A program made the translations under genes and the position numbers. From Phytobacter ursingii (lineage in GTDB: Bacteria > Pseudomonadota > Gammaproteobacteria > Enterobacterales > Enterobacteriaceae), in the NCBI GenBank assembly GCA_901456055.1, contig CABDWT010000019.1, forward strand, positions 186,001 through 250,000: 64,000 nt of DNA, given 5' to 3'. Position 1 is the first letter of the stretch, and the number at the start of each line of letters is the position of its first letter. Positions 42,735 to 52,692 of the stretch are shown one piece after another. Below the pieces are notes generated by a model. That model did no database searches. It had not been told where the DNA came from and worked only from the letters and a program-made list of their open reading frames with translations.

Positions 42735-43875
42735 GCAATATCTCCAGTAACTGCTCAATATCTTCCGGCTCGTGGGCGGCAGTGAGCGTTAAGCGCAACC
42801 GGGCAGTGCCTGGCGGGACGGTTGGCGGGCGAATCGCGGTCACCCAACAGCCGTGCGCCCGTAACTGCGCGGCCAGCTCCAGCGTGCGGTTGTTTTCGCC
42901 GACGATCAGCGGCTGAATGGCGCTATCAGACGCGGTCACCGCCAGGTTTTGCGCCTTCGCGCCCGCGCGAAATTGTGCAATCAGCGCGTTCAGTTTATGC
43001 CGCCGTTGCGCACCCTCTTCGGAACGAATCACCGCAAGCGAAGCGCTGATGGCTGCGGCCTGTGCGGGCGGCATACTGGTGCTGTAAATCAGATGGCGGG
43101 CGAACTGTGTCAGATAATCGGCCAGCGACGCGCTGCACAGTACCGCCGCGCCACTCACACCGATCCCTTTACCGAATGTGACAATCAGGATATCCGGCGT
43201 GATCTGGTGGACATCACAGCTACCGCGCCCCTCGTCGCCGCATACCCCAATGCCATGCGCATCGTCGACCATCAGCCAGCCGTTTGCCTGTCGGGTTACC
43301 CGGGCGATATCCGCCAGCGGCGCGCTATCGCCGTCCATACTGAACACCCCTTCGGTGACGACCAGTTGTTCGCCGCCAATGGGTTTTGCCAGCAGCGTCG
43401 CGAGATGCGTGGCATCGTTATGGGCAAAGCGGCGCAACGCCGCCGGGCTTAAGTTTGCCGCCTCCAGCAACGAGGCGTGGCTTAGCCTGTCGGCAACGAT
43501 GCGATCGTCTTTATTACCGAGCGCGGCAATCACCGCCTGATTAGCGGCAAATCCTGAGATAAACAGCAACGCGCGCGGATACCCCAGCCAGTCGGCAAGC
43601 CCGGCTTCGAGCTGCTGGTGTGCCAGGGTGTAACCGCTCACGTGGCCAGAGCCGCCGCTGCCAACCCCGTATTTTTCCGCCGCTTGTTGCCAGGCGAGAA
43701 TCAGCGCCGGATGCTGGCTTAAGCCCAGATAATCGTTACTGGAGAAGTTGCGATAACGTTGCCCGTCACGAATCAGCCAGCGCCCGGCGCCCTGATCCAT
43801 ACACTGGCGTGTACGCAAGGCATCGGCCTGCCTGCGGATGGCTAACGCCTCATCAATACGCTGTTGCCAGCTCAT
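42721..43875 (-). CDS. bioF: 8-amino-7-oxononanoate synthase BioF
   Basis: This 384-residue PLP enzyme condenses pimeloyl-ACP with alanine. The PLP lysine is in [13 protein letters not shown], and [13 protein letters not shown] and [10 protein letters not shown] are conserved. Length equals E. coli BioF. The ATG beginning [11 protein letters not shown] overlaps the bioB stop by 4 bp; the upstream in-frame extension is antisense-like and not coding. Confidence 0.96.
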   Translation of the reverse strand: MSWQQRIDEALAIRRQADALRTRQCMDQGAGRWLIRDGQRYRNFSSNDYLGLSQHPALILAWQQAAEKYGVGSGGSGHVSGYTLAHQQLEAGLADWLGYPRALLFISGFAANQAVIAALGNKDDRIVADRLSHASLLEAANLSPAALRRFAHNDATHLATLLAKPIGGEQLVVTEGVFSMDGDSAPLADIARVTRQANGWLMVDDAHGIGVCGDEGRGSCDVHQITPDILIVTFGKGIGVSGAAVLCSASLADYLTQFARHLIYSTSMPPAQAAAISASLAVIRSEEGAQRRHKLNALIAQFRAGAKAQNLAVTASDSAIQPLIVGENNRTLELAAQLRAHGCWVTAIRPPTVPPGTARLRLTLTAAHEPEDIEQLLEILHDAR

Positions 43876-44912
43876 ACCACAGCCGCGTTGTAATACTGCG
43901 CGGTGTCCGCATTCATGAGCTGCTGTTCCAGTTGCTCCTGCTGCGCCTTGTCGCCGTTGAGTACTTCGGTCTGCTGCGGATTCAGCCCCAGCTTGCGGAA
44001 CAGTTGCAGGTCTTTGTCCTCTTCCGGGTTCGGCGTGGTCAACAGTTTGCAGCCGTAGAAGATAGAGTTTGCCCCGGCCATAAAGCACATGGCCTGAGTC
44101 TGTTCGTTCATCTGCTCGCGCCCTGCGGACAGACGCACGTGCGAGGTGGGCATCATGATACGCGCAACAGCAATAGTACGAATAAAATCAAAGGCATCGA
44201 CATCCTCATTCTCCGCCAACGGCGTGCCTTTGACTTTCACCAGCATGTTGATGGGCACGCTTTCCGGCGGTGTGGGTAAGTTAGCCAGTTGCAGCAGTAA
44301 CCCGGCGCGATCGGTCACCGTTTCGCCCAGCCCTACAATCCCGCCAGAACAGACCTTGATTCCCGCATCACGCACTTTATCGAGCGTATCCAGGCGCTCC
44401 TGGTAGGTACGGGTGGTGATGATATTGCCGTAAAACTCCGGCGAGGTGTCCAGGTTGTGGTTGTAGTAATCCAGCCCGGCTTGCGCCAGACGCTGCGCCT
44501 GGTTGTCCGTGAGCGTGCCGAGCGTCATACAGGCTTCCAGTCCCATCGCCTTGACCCCTTCAACCATCTGTTCCAGATAGGGCATATCGCGATCGTTCGG
44601 GTTCTTCCAGGCAGCGCCCATACAAAAGCGCGTTGAACCGGCGTTTTTCGCCTTACGGGCAGACTCCAGTACCTGCTCCACCTCCATCAATCTTTCCGCA
44701 TCGAGCCCGGTTTTGTAGCGGGCGCTTTGCGGACAGTATTTGCAGTCTTCCGGGCATGCCCCGGTCTTGATCGACAGCAGCGTACTGACCTGCACCTGGC
44801 GGGGATCAAAATGCTGGCGATGAAGCTGCTGCGCTTCAAACAGCAGTTCCAGCAGAGGTTTTTCAAACAGGGCGGCGACTTGCGACATTGTCCAGCGTGT
44901 CTGGTGAGCCAT
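43872..44912 (-). CDS. bioB: Biotin synthase BioB
   Basis: This 346-residue radical-SAM enzyme inserts sulfur into dethiobiotin. The [4Fe-4S] cysteines are C53, C57 and C60 (ACPEDCKYC). [12 protein letters not shown] and RLSAGREQM, typical for the [2Fe-2S] domain, are present. It is first in bioBFCD, divergent from bioA across the BirA operator; GGAGAAGCCC precedes the ATG. Confidence 0.96.
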   Translation of the reverse strand: MAHQTRWTMSQVAALFEKPLLELLFEAQQLHRQHFDPRQVQVSTLLSIKTGACPEDCKYCPQSARYKTGLDAERLMEVEQVLESARKAKNAGSTRFCMGAAWKNPNDRDMPYLEQMVEGVKAMGLEACMTLGTLTDNQAQRLAQAGLDYYNHNLDTSPEFYGNIITTRTYQERLDTLDKVRDAGIKVCSGGIVGLGETVTDRAGLLLQLANLPTPPESVPINMLVKVKGTPLAENEDVDAFDFIRTIAVARIMMPTSHVRLSAGREQMNEQTQAMCFMAGANSIFYGCKLLTTPNPEEDKDLQLFRKLGLNPQQTEVLNGDKAQQEQLEQQLMNADTAQYYNAAVV

Positions 44913-44956
44913 TGGGCTTCTCCAAAGGGTGTTGTTGAATCTCGATTCGGGTTATA

Positions 44957-44992
44957 CTTGTAAACCTAAATCTTTTTAATTTGGTTTACAAG
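44957..44992. promoter_or_regulatory. BirA operator (bioO) between bioA and bioB
   Basis: CTTGTAAACC and GGTTTACAAG form a perfect inverted repeat with a 16-bp spacer, as in the E. coli bio operator. It lies 6 bp before the bioA start and 44 bp from bioB. Biotinyl-AMP-bound BirA would shut off both directions. Confidence 0.95.
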
Positions 44993-44998
44993 TCGATT

Positions 44999-46288
44999 AT
45001 GACAACGGACGATCTTGCCTTTGACCAGCGCCATATCTGGCACCCATACACTTCCATGACCTCTCCTCTGCCGGTTTATCCGGTGCAATCCGCACAAGGA
45101 TGCGAACTGACGCTTGCCAGCGGCGAGCGGCTGGTGGATGGGATGTCTTCCTGGTGGGCTGCCATTCACGGCTACAATCACCCAACGCTAAACGCGGCGA
45201 TGAAAGCGCAAATTGACGTCATGTCGCATGTGATGTTTGGCGGCATCACTCACCCACCCGCCATAACCCTGTGCCGTAAACTGGTGGCGATGGCCCCGGA
45301 GAATCTGGAGTGTGTTTTCCTCGCTGACTCTGGCTCGGTGGCCGTGGAAGTGGCGATGAAAATGGCCCTGCAATACTGGCAGGCGAAAGGCGAACCCAGG
45401 CAGCGGTTTCTCACTTTCCGTAACGGCTATCACGGCGACACCTTTGGCGCGATGTCCGTATGCGATCCGGATAATTCCATGCATAGCCTGTGGCAGGGCT
45501 ACCTGCCGCAAAACCTCTTCGCTCCGGCGCCGCAAAGCCGTTTCGACGGCGTTTGGGACGAGCGCGATATGGTGGGTTTTGCCCGCCTGATGGCCGCACA
45601 TCGCCATGAGATCGCCGCGGTGATTCTTGAGCCCATCGTCCAGGGCGCTGGGGGAATGCGCATGTACCACCCTGAGTGGCTTAAGCGGATCCGTAAAATG
45701 TGTGACCGGGAAGGGATATTGCTGATTGCCGATGAGATCGCTACCGGCTTTGGTCGCACCGGCAAGCTGTTTGCCTGCGAACACGCCGGTATCGCCCCGG
45801 ATATTCTCTGTCTTGGCAAGGCATTAACCGGCGGCACGATGACGCTTTCCGCCACGCTCACGACGCGACATGTGGCCGAAACGATCAGCAATGGCGAAGC
45901 GGGCTGCTTTATGCATGGCCCGACATTTATGGGCAATCCGTTGGCCTGTGCGGTCGCAACTGCCAGTCTGGCGCTGCTGGAAAGCGGCGAATGGCAATCC
46001 CAGGTGGCTGCGATTGAACGCCAGTTACGCGAAGAGCTTTCTGTTACAAGCAAGAGTGGCAACGTCGCTGACGTTCGCATATTGGGCGCAATCGGCGTGG
46101 TGGAGACCAAACAGCCAGTGAATATGGCGGCGCTGCAACGTTTCTTTGTCGGACAAGGCGTATGGATCCGCCCGTTTGGCCGCCTCATTTACCTGATGCC
46201 ACCTTATACCATTAGCGCTAAACAACTGACGCGCTTAACCCAGGCAGTGAATGCCGCCGTTGCCATGGACGAGATGTTCATTGTCTGA
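44999..46288 (+). CDS. bioA: Adenosylmethionine-8-amino-7-oxononanoate aminotransferase BioA
   Basis: This 429-residue PLP aminotransferase makes 7,8-diaminononanoate using SAM as amino donor. The PLP lysine is K274 (CLGKALTGG), matching E. coli. [11 protein letters not shown] and [14 protein letters not shown] are conserved. The ATG directly after the operator ([14 protein letters not shown]) is chosen; a longer frame would run into the operator. Single gene opposite bioBFCD. Confidence 0.96.
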   Translation: MTTDDLAFDQRHIWHPYTSMTSPLPVYPVQSAQGCELTLASGERLVDGMSSWWAAIHGYNHPTLNAAMKAQIDVMSHVMFGGITHPPAITLCRKLVAMAPENLECVFLADSGSVAVEVAMKMALQYWQAKGEPRQRFLTFRNGYHGDTFGAMSVCDPDNSMHSLWQGYLPQNLFAPAPQSRFDGVWDERDMVGFARLMAAHRHEIAAVILEPIVQGAGGMRMYHPEWLKRIRKMCDREGILLIADEIATGFGRTGKLFACEHAGIAPDILCLGKALTGGTMTLSATLTTRHVAETISNGEAGCFMHGPTFMGNPLACAVATASLALLESGEWQSQVAAIERQLREELSVTSKSGNVADVRILGAIGVVETKQPVNMAALQRFFVGQGVWIRPFGRLIYLMPPYTISAKQLTRLTQAVNAAVAMDEMFIV

Positions 46289-46357
46289 TTTAACGCCCAG
46301 CTGATGACGGGATGCTACACTCTGGAGGGTTAACTCATCCCGGAATCAGGAGGAACA

Positions 46358-47038
46358 ATGGCGATTTTAATGATACTGACCTCGCATGACACCCTCGGCG
46401 ACACCGGGCAAAAGACCGGTTTTTGGCTGGAAGAATTTGCCGCACCTTATTACATTTTTCGCGATGCAGGACTGGAAGTCGTCCTCGCAACCCCCGCAGG
46501 CGGACAACCACCGCTGGATCCGAAAAGTGATGCGCCTGATGCCCAAACCCAGGACACCGAGCGCTTTCGCAAAGACAACGCCGCGCAGTTCGCCCTGGCG
46601 AACACGCAAAAACTGAGTGATATCGCCGCCGGGGATTATGACGCCGTATTTTATCCCGGCGGTCACGGCCCACTGTGGGACCTGGCGGAACACCCTGTCT
46701 CTATCGCGCTTATCGAAAAATACTGGGCCGAAGGCAAGCCGGTAGGAGCCGTCTGTCACGCGCCGGGCGTGCTGCGCCATGCCCATAAGCCAGATGGCAG
46801 TCCACTGGTAGAGGGCAAACGCGTGACAGGTTTTAGCAATAGCGAAGAAGAAGCCGTCGGGCTGACACACGTTGTGCCATTTCTCGTTGAGGATGCGTTA
46901 AAGCAGGCCGGCGGCTTGTACGAGCGCGGTGATGACTGGGGCGTGTATGCGATAACCGACGGTCACCTGGTGACCGGGCAAAACCCGGCATCGTCGGCCG
47001 CCGCCGCACAGGAAATCGTCAAGTTATTGCATCGCTGA
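46358..47038 (+). CDS. DJ-1/PfpI-family type 1 glutamine-amidotransferase-like protein
   Basis: This 226-residue protein has the DJ-1/PfpI fold of the Hsp31-like branch. The nucleophilic elbow Cys is in GAVCHAPGVL (about residue 128), with the partner Glu in FWLEEFAAPYYIF and the GGHGPLWDLAEH loop. Relatives act as glyoxalases/deglycases or chaperones; no specific activity can be assigned. AGGAGGAACA precedes the ATG. It lies 11 bp upstream of ybhB and is likely co-transcribed. K-12 has ybhB next to bioA, so this gene is an insertion relative to K-12. Confidence 0.85.
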   Translation: MAILMILTSHDTLGDTGQKTGFWLEEFAAPYYIFRDAGLEVVLATPAGGQPPLDPKSDAPDAQTQDTERFRKDNAAQFALANTQKLSDIAAGDYDAVFYPGGHGPLWDLAEHPVSIALIEKYWAEGKPVGAVCHAPGVLRHAHKPDGSPLVEGKRVTGFSNSEEEAVGLTHVVPFLVEDALKQAGGLYERGDDWGVYAITDGHLVTGQNPASSAAAAQEIVKLLHR

Positions 47039-47049
47039 CAGGGGGAGAA

Positions 47050-47526
47050 ATGAAGCTTATCAGTCATGATTTACAGGACGGGGGTAAATTGCCCCACCGT
47101 CATGTCTTCAACGGCATGGGCTACGACGGCGACAATATTTCGCCGCATCTGGCCTGGGATGAGGTTCCGGCCGCAACCAAAAGCTTTGTCATAACCTGCT
47201 ACGACCCGGATGCCCCAACGGGTTCGGGCTGGTGGCACTGGGTCGTCGCCAACCTGCCCGCCGGGACTCGCGTATTGCAGCAAGGAGCAGGTTCCGGAAT
47301 AAGCGCGCTGCCGGATGGCGCTATCCAGACGCGTACCGATTTTGGTAAAGCCGGCTATGGCGGCGCGGCGCCGCCGAAAGGGGAAACCCACCGCTATATT
47401 TTCACCGTTTATGCCCTGGATGTGCCGGTTATTGATGTGGATGCCGACGCCAGTGGCGCAATGGTGGGCTTTAATGTGCATTTCCACGCTATCGCCAGCG
47501 CCTCGATTACCGCCCTTTTTAGCTAA
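47050..47526 (+). CDS. ybhB: YbhB, RKIP/PEBP-like cytoplasmic protein
   Basis: This 158-residue phosphatidylethanolamine-binding-protein family member is orthologous to E. coli YbhB and the same length. The ligand-site motifs DPDAPTGSGWWHWVVANLP and GKAGYGGAAPPKGETHRY are intact. Its physiological ligand is unknown. It follows the DJ-1-like gene by 11 bp with GGGGGAG before the ATG. Confidence 0.93.
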   Translation: MKLISHDLQDGGKLPHRHVFNGMGYDGDNISPHLAWDEVPAATKSFVITCYDPDAPTGSGWWHWVVANLPAGTRVLQQGAGSGISALPDGAIQTRTDFGKAGYGGAAPPKGETHRYIFTVYALDVPVIDVDADASGAMVGFNVHFHAIASASITALFS

Positions 47527-47540
47527 AAATCCATTCATTT

Positions 47541-47565
47541 GAAGCCGATTTGCACAATCGGCTTC
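47541..47565 (+). terminator. Hairpin downstream of ybhB
   Basis: Perfect 10-bp stem GAAGCCGATT / AATCGGCTTC with a 5-nt loop, 14 bp after ybhB. The following sequence (CCGTTTCG) is only weakly T-rich. Confidence 0.6.
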
Positions 47566-47579
47566 CCGTTTCGCTCAAC

Positions 47580-47594
47580 TTAGTATAAAAAAGC
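47580..47594. other. Bacteriophage lambda attB core, unoccupied
   Basis: On the minus strand the 15-base lambda core GCTTTTTTATACTAA is exact. It is flanked by CCT on one side and GTTGAGCG on the other, close to E. coli attB. It lies between ybhB and ybhC, the classical lambda site, and no integrase or prophage is present. Confidence 0.9.
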
Positions 47595-47639
47595 AGGCTT
47601 CTGACGAAATCATTTAAACTTGCACAGCTGGAGTACCCC

Positions 47640-48923
47640 TTGAACACATTCTCGGTTTCTCGTCTGACGCTGGCACTGGCTTTTGGCGTGACACTGACCG
47701 CCTGTAGCTCAACGCCGCCGGATCAACTGCCTTCTCAACAAACTGCGCCGGGCACGGCTTCTCGTCCGATCCTGACCGAAGGCGAAGCAAAAAACTTCGT
47801 TGCCGCTAACTATTTTGCCGATCTGATGCCAAACGCGACCGCATGGAAGCCTTATGCTATCCGTCTGCCGGCGCAGGCAAACTTCGTGGTTGGCCCGGCG
47901 GGTACGCCTGGCGTAACGCACAACACAATTCAGGCAGCGGTTGACGCGGCCATCAACAAACACTCCAGCGATCGTCAGTTTATTGCCGTGATGCCGGGTG
48001 ATTACGAAGGCACGGTCTATGTTCCGGCGGCGTCCGGCAGTGTGACCATTTACGGTACTGGCGAAAAACCGCTGGACGTGAAAATCGGTCTGGCTATCGA
48101 CTCTGAGATGGACAGCACGACCTGGCGTAAACTGGTCAATCCATCAGGCAAATACATGCCGGGTAAACCCGCCTGGTACATGTTTGATAAATGCCAGAGC
48201 AATCGCAACGCTACCGTTGGCGTGATGTGTTCCGCTGTTTTCTGGTCACAGAACAATGGGCTGCAACTGCAGAACCTGACCATCCAGAACAGCCTTGGCG
48301 ACAGCGTTGACGCCGGTAACCACCAGGCGGTTGCGTTCCGCAGCGATGGCGACAAAGTCCAGTTGAATAACGTCAATATTCTGGGTCGCCAGAATACCTT
48401 CTTCGTGACCAACAGCGGTGTCGATAACACCCTGCGTAACGATCGCCAGACCCGTACGCTGGTGACCAACAGCTATGTAGAAGGGGATGTGGATATCGTT
48501 GCAGGCCGTGGTGCGGTTGTGTTTGATAACACCGATTTCCGTGTTGTGAACTCCCGTACCCAGCAAGAAGGCTATGTGTTCGCGCCGGCAACCCTGTCCA
48601 GCGTTAATTTCGGTTTCCTGGCGACCAACAGCCGCTTCACCGCTACCGGTAATGGCGTAGCGCAGCTGGGCCGCTCTCTGGACGTGGATGCCAATACCAA
48701 CGGCCAGGTTGTGATTCGCGATAGCGTGATCAATGAAGGTTTCAACGTGGCGAAGCCGTGGGCTGCCGCTGCGGCGTCAGGTCGTGCGTTTGCCGGTAAT
48801 ACGGGTGCGGTGGATGATAAAGGTAATATCCAGCGTCAGTTGAACGACGCGCGCTTCAACCGCATGTGGGAATTCAACAACCGCGGCACAGGAAGCCAGG
48901 TTGTTGCTGAACCGAAAAAGTAA
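47640..48923 (+). CDS. ybhC: YbhC, outer-membrane lipoprotein of the pectinesterase family
   Basis: This 427-residue protein begins at a TTG codon, with GGAG 8 nt upstream. It has a lipoprotein signal with lipobox LTAC and lipid-modified C22. The body is a right-handed beta-helix of carbohydrate esterase family 8 (TTIQAAVDAA-like NTIQAAVDAAI, GDSVDAGNHQAVAF, EGDVDIVAGRGAVVF). Its length equals E. coli YbhC, an acyl-CoA thioesterase-like lipoprotein with no pectinesterase activity shown. Monocistronic with a strong terminator. Confidence 0.94.
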   Translation: MNTFSVSRLTLALAFGVTLTACSSTPPDQLPSQQTAPGTASRPILTEGEAKNFVAANYFADLMPNATAWKPYAIRLPAQANFVVGPAGTPGVTHNTIQAAVDAAINKHSSDRQFIAVMPGDYEGTVYVPAASGSVTIYGTGEKPLDVKIGLAIDSEMDSTTWRKLVNPSGKYMPGKPAWYMFDKCQSNRNATVGVMCSAVFWSQNNGLQLQNLTIQNSLGDSVDAGNHQAVAFRSDGDKVQLNNVNILGRQNTFFVTNSGVDNTLRNDRQTRTLVTNSYVEGDVDIVAGRGAVVFDNTDFRVVNSRTQQEGYVFAPATLSSVNFGFLATNSRFTATGNGVAQLGRSLDVDANTNGQVVIRDSVINEGFNVAKPWAAAAASGRAFAGNTGAVDDKGNIQRQLNDARFNRMWEFNNRGTGSQVVAEPKK

Positions 48924-48936
48924 GCCGTCTGAAACG

Positions 48937-48965
48937 AAAAAACCTCGCCACGGCGAGGTTTTTTT
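48937..48965 (+). terminator. Bidirectional terminator between ybhC and pgl
   Basis: Stem AACCTCGC / GCGAGGTT flanked by runs of A and T gives U-tracts in both directions, serving converging ybhC and pgl. Confidence 0.93.
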
Positions 48966-48976
48966 ATCTCTGAAAA

Positions 48977-49972
48977 TCAGAAGGCGTTCACGACAACCCA
49001 CATTGGCCCCTGGCCTACCGCATAACGGGATTTCTCAGCCAGCAGCCCCTGTTCGCCGGTAATTTCGTACAGCGCGATATGGTGGGATTTCTGCCCTGCC
49101 GCAATCAGGAATTTACCGCTGTGATCAACATTGAAGCCACGCGGCTGTGTTTCTGTCGGCTGGAAACCCTCGATAGCCAGTACGCTGCCGTCTTCGGACA
49201 CGCTGAACACGGTGATCAGGCTGGCGGTACGGTCGCAGGCATACAGGTGACGACCATCCGGCGTAATATGGATATCCGCCGCCCAGCGGGTATCGGAAAA
49301 GTCAGCTGGCATCATATCCAGCGTCTGCACACATTCAATCTTGCCGTGCGCGTCGCTCAATTGCCATACATCGACAGAGCTGTTCAGTTCATTTACACAG
49401 TAGGCAAAGCGTTTGTTCGGATGGAAGGCGATATGGCGTGGGCCTGCGCCTTCAACGGTGGTCACTTCCGCCGGGTCTTGCGGTTGCAGGTGGCCGTCTT
49501 CGGACAGCGTAAACAGGCAAATACGATCTTGTTTCAGCGCCGGAACCCACAGGGTGCGGTTGTCAGGTGAAATATTGGCGGAATGACAACCTTCCAGTCC
49601 TTCGACTACGTCCAGGGTCTCGGTCGGCACGCCGTCGTCGAGACGGGTTACGCTGACACAACCGGCATTATAGGAGCCGCTAAACAGGAAACGACCACTG
49701 TGATCGGTGGAGATGTGCGTCGGGCTGCCTGGCAGAGACGCTTCTGCGGTGTAAGTCAGCGCGCCGTCGTCTGGCGCAATACGATAAGCAATAACGCGGA
49801 ATTCCGGGCGTACACCCACGTAGAGGTAACGTTTATCCGGGCTTATGACCATCGGCTGAACCTGGCCGGGAACATCCACCACCTGCACAAGTGTCAGGGT
49901 GCCTTCGGGATTCAAACGCCAGACATGAATTTGCTGACTTTCCGGGCTGGCGGTATAAACGGTTTGTTTCAT
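48977..49972 (-). CDS. pgl: 6-phosphogluconolactonase
   Basis: This 331-residue seven-bladed beta-propeller enzyme of the YbhE type hydrolyses 6-phosphogluconolactone in the oxidative pentose phosphate pathway. Its length equals E. coli Pgl. [22 protein letters not shown] and [19 protein letters not shown] are conserved. AAGGAGTATTC precedes the ATG. Divergent from ybhA. Confidence 0.95.
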   Translation of the reverse strand: MKQTVYTASPESQQIHVWRLNPEGTLTLVQVVDVPGQVQPMVISPDKRYLYVGVRPEFRVIAYRIAPDDGALTYTAEASLPGSPTHISTDHSGRFLFSGSYNAGCVSVTRLDDGVPTETLDVVEGLEGCHSANISPDNRTLWVPALKQDRICLFTLSEDGHLQPQDPAEVTTVEGAGPRHIAFHPNKRFAYCVNELNSSVDVWQLSDAHGKIECVQTLDMMPADFSDTRWAADIHITPDGRHLYACDRTASLITVFSVSEDGSVLAIEGFQPTETQPRGFNVDHSGKFLIAAGQKSHHIALYEITGEQGLLAEKSRYAVGQGPMWVVVNAF

Positions 49973-50121
49973 GAATACTCCTTTCCTTGATACTGCGTTA
50001 ATTTACCAGGATAGCCTTTTTTCGTGGTTAATGCTGAATTTCACGCGCAAATTTTGCCCATGGCGCGACTCGGTGTACCATCCCGAAAAAGCCAAATTCA
50101 ACATTGACCACGGAAAACGAC

Positions 50122-50940
50122 ATGACCTCGCGTGTATTAGCACTGGATTTAGACGGTACTTTACTGACCCCCAAAAAAACGCTGCTCCCCTCTTCTCTCG
50201 AGGCGCTTGCCCGGGCAAAAGCAGCTGGCTATCAGTTAATTATTGTTACCGGGCGGCATCACGTTGCCATCCATCCTTTTTATCAGGCACTGGCGCTTGA
50301 TACACCTGCAATTTGCTGTAACGGCACTTATTTGTATGATTATCAGGCAAAAAAAGTGCTAACCGCCGATCCTTTGCCGGTTTCGCAAGCCGTTAAATTG
50401 ATAGAGATGCTCGAATCCCACGACGTTCACGGTCTGATGTATGTCGATAATGCCATGCTCTATGAAAAGCCAACGGGGCATGTCATCCGCACCAATAACT
50501 GGGCACAAACGCTGCCCCCGGAGCAGCGCCCGGTCTTCACCCAGGTGGACTCGCTGCGCGCTGCCGCCAGTGAAGTCGACGCCATCTGGAAATTTGCCCT
50601 GACCGACGAAGACACCGGTAAACTCAGGCAATTTGCCCACACTGTCGAGCAGACGCTGGGACTGGAGTGCGAGTGGTCATGGCATGATCAGGTTGATATC
50701 GCGCGGACAGGCAACAGTAAGGGCAAACGCCTGGCCGAGTGGGTCAACTCACAGGGCTTGTCGATGAAAGACGTGGTGGCGTTCGGAGACAACTACAACG
50801 ACATCAGCATGCTGGAAGCGGCGGGCCTTGGGGTCGCGATGGGAAATGCCGATGACGCGGTCAAAGCCCGCGCCAACGTTGTGATTGGCGACAACACTAC
50901 CGACAGCATCGCCAGCTTTATCTATAGCCATCTGCTCTAA
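50122..50940 (+). CDS. ybhA: HAD-superfamily (Cof-type) phosphatase YbhA, pyridoxal phosphate phosphatase
   Basis: This 272-residue Cof-like HAD phosphatase has motif I LALDLDGTLL (nucleophile Asp), motif II IVTGRH, the conserved lysine in GNSKGKRLAEW, and motif IV VAFGDNYNDISML. E. coli YbhA dephosphorylates pyridoxal 5'-phosphate and some sugar phosphates. The ATG beginning MTSRVLALD is chosen over an upstream TTG. Its stop directly abuts the converging modC stop. Confidence 0.94.
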   Translation: MTSRVLALDLDGTLLTPKKTLLPSSLEALARAKAAGYQLIIVTGRHHVAIHPFYQALALDTPAICCNGTYLYDYQAKKVLTADPLPVSQAVKLIEMLESHDVHGLMYVDNAMLYEKPTGHVIRTNNWAQTLPPEQRPVFTQVDSLRAAASEVDAIWKFALTDEDTGKLRQFAHTVEQTLGLECEWSWHDQVDIARTGNSKGKRLAEWVNSQGLSMKDVVAFGDNYNDISMLEAAGLGVAMGNADDAVKARANVVIGDNTTDSIASFIYSHLL

Positions 50941-51999
50941 TCAGGCGGTTATCGATACGCTCTTAATCTGCGCATAGAGCCACAGGCCAGGTTTGATGTT
51001 CAGCTCATCCCTGGCCCACGGGCTGATTCGCGCCCACAGCGTCCTTCCGCTTACATCCAGTTGTACTTCCACCTGCCCGTCGAGATCGTAGTTTTGCACC
51101 ACTTTCGCCCGCAGGGTATTACGAATACTGGTATTGCTGGAAGGTTGCAGCACCAGCGACACGTCGGTTGCCTGTATACGGATACGCACAGCTGTCTGAA
51201 ACGGCTTATCCAGTTTATTGACCCAAATATGCTGGTCGCCGAGCGCCAGCGCCGTCATGGCATAATGCGGATGATGCTCCAGCACGCTCACTTTCAGAAT
51301 GCTGCTTTGCTGCTCCTGCGGCAACCACGGGTTCATCACGCTGCTTCCCCAGACATCTTCGAGGTTACCAAACGCTTTCACCGTCCCCGCCTCCAGCACC
51401 ATCACTTTATCGGCCAGGTGCAGAATCTCATCCAGCGAGTGGCTGACATAAAGCACGGGAATATTGATTTCACGCGCCATGCGTTGCAGATAGGGCAACA
51501 GCTCACGTTTACGCGGGATATCCAGCGATGCCAGCGGCTCATCCAGCAGCAACAATTCCGGCGCCGTTAACAAGGCGCGGCCAATCGCCACGCGCTGCTT
51601 TTCCCCACCCGACAGTCCGCCAGGGAGGCGGTCTAAAAGCTGTTCGATACCCAGTAGCGTCACCAGCTTGTCAAACTGACCGGCCATGGATTTCGCCATG
51701 CCATAGCGCAAGTTTCCCACCACGTTGTAGTGCGGGAACAGGCGCGCATCCTGGAAGACATAACCGACCCGGCGCTTTTCAGGCGGCAGGCAGATTTTTT
51801 TATCAGCGTCATACAATACGCGCTCATTGAGCACGATACGGCCCTGCTCCGGGCGCGTTAAGCCGCTAATCGCATTGATAAGGGAGGTTTTCCCTGCCCC
51901 CGATACGCCAAATATCGCTGTAATACCGCTGGCTGGCAGGCTTTCGGCAACCTGCAGACGGTGCGTGCCCAGCGTCTGACTAAAATTCAGTTCCAGCAC
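50941..51999 (-). CDS. modC: Molybdate ABC transporter ATP-binding protein ModC
   Basis: This 352-residue ATPase of the molybdate importer has Walker [10 protein letters not shown] (about residues 31-39), signature LSGGEKQR, Walker [13 protein letters not shown] and a C-terminal TOBE/MOP domain that binds molybdate. It is last in modABC, 3 bp after modB. Confidence 0.96.
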   Translation of the reverse strand: MLELNFSQTLGTHRLQVAESLPASGITAIFGVSGAGKTSLINAISGLTRPEQGRIVLNERVLYDADKKICLPPEKRRVGYVFQDARLFPHYNVVGNLRYGMAKSMAGQFDKLVTLLGIEQLLDRLPGGLSGGEKQRVAIGRALLTAPELLLLDEPLASLDIPRKRELLPYLQRMAREINIPVLYVSHSLDEILHLADKVMVLEAGTVKAFGNLEDVWGSSVMNPWLPQEQQSSILKVSVLEHHPHYAMTALALGDQHIWVNKLDKPFQTAVRIRIQATDVSLVLQPSSNTSIRNTLRAKVVQNYDLDGQVEVQLDVSGRTLWARISPWARDELNIKPGLWLYAQIKSVSITA

Positions 52000-52002
52000 A
52001 GG

Positions 52003-52692
52003 TTATCTCCCGGTCCGTTCACGGCTAATACGTGCCAGCCATTCAGAAATGAGCAGCGAAACGAGCGCCAGAATAATGGAGATCACACACAAGCGCGCCG
52101 CCGCCATCTCACCGCCGGGTGTCTGAATGAGGGTGTACATCGCCGAAGGAATGGTGCGCGTTTCGCCAGGAATGTTTGAGACAAAGGTAATGGTCGCACC
52201 AAACTCACCCAGTGAACGGGCAAAGGCCAGCACGGTACCGACAATAATTCCCGGAAGGGTCAGGGGCAGCGTAATCGTCATAAATACCCGCCAGCGTCCG
52301 GCCCCTAAGGTACGGGCAGCCTGCTCGAGTTTAGTGTCAACGCCTTCCAGCGCCAGACGAATGGCACGAACCATCAGCGGAAATGACATCACCGCTGCCG
52401 CGAGAACCGCGCCTCGCCAGCTAAAAGCGAAGGTAATACCGAACCAGTCATAGAGCCACTGTCCGATAAATCCACGTCTTCCCATGGCAATAAGTAATAA
52501 ATACCCCACGACAACGGGGGGGAGAACCAGGGGAAGATGAAGGAGGCTGTCAAGCAAGGCTTTGCCTGGAAAGGTACAGCGCACCAGTAACCAGGCAAAG
52601 AAAATCCCAAAGGGCAAGCTAATGACAACTGCGAGGGATGAAACTTTCAGGCTAAGTATCACTGCCTGCCATTCAGGATCCGTTAATATCAT
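52003..52692 (-). CDS. modB: Molybdate ABC transporter permease ModB
   Basis: This 229-residue permease has about five membrane helices and the coupling motif EQAARTLGAGRWRVFMTITLP (EAA loop), with LARSLGEFGATITFVSNIPG typical of molybdate permeases. It overlaps modA by one base. Confidence 0.96.
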   Translation of the reverse strand: MILTDPEWQAVILSLKVSSLAVVISLPFGIFFAWLLVRCTFPGKALLDSLLHLPLVLPPVVVGYLLLIAMGRRGFIGQWLYDWFGITFAFSWRGAVLAAAVMSFPLMVRAIRLALEGVDTKLEQAARTLGAGRWRVFMTITLPLTLPGIIVGTVLAFARSLGEFGATITFVSNIPGETRTIPSAMYTLIQTPGGEMAAARLCVISIILALVSLLISEWLARISRERTGR

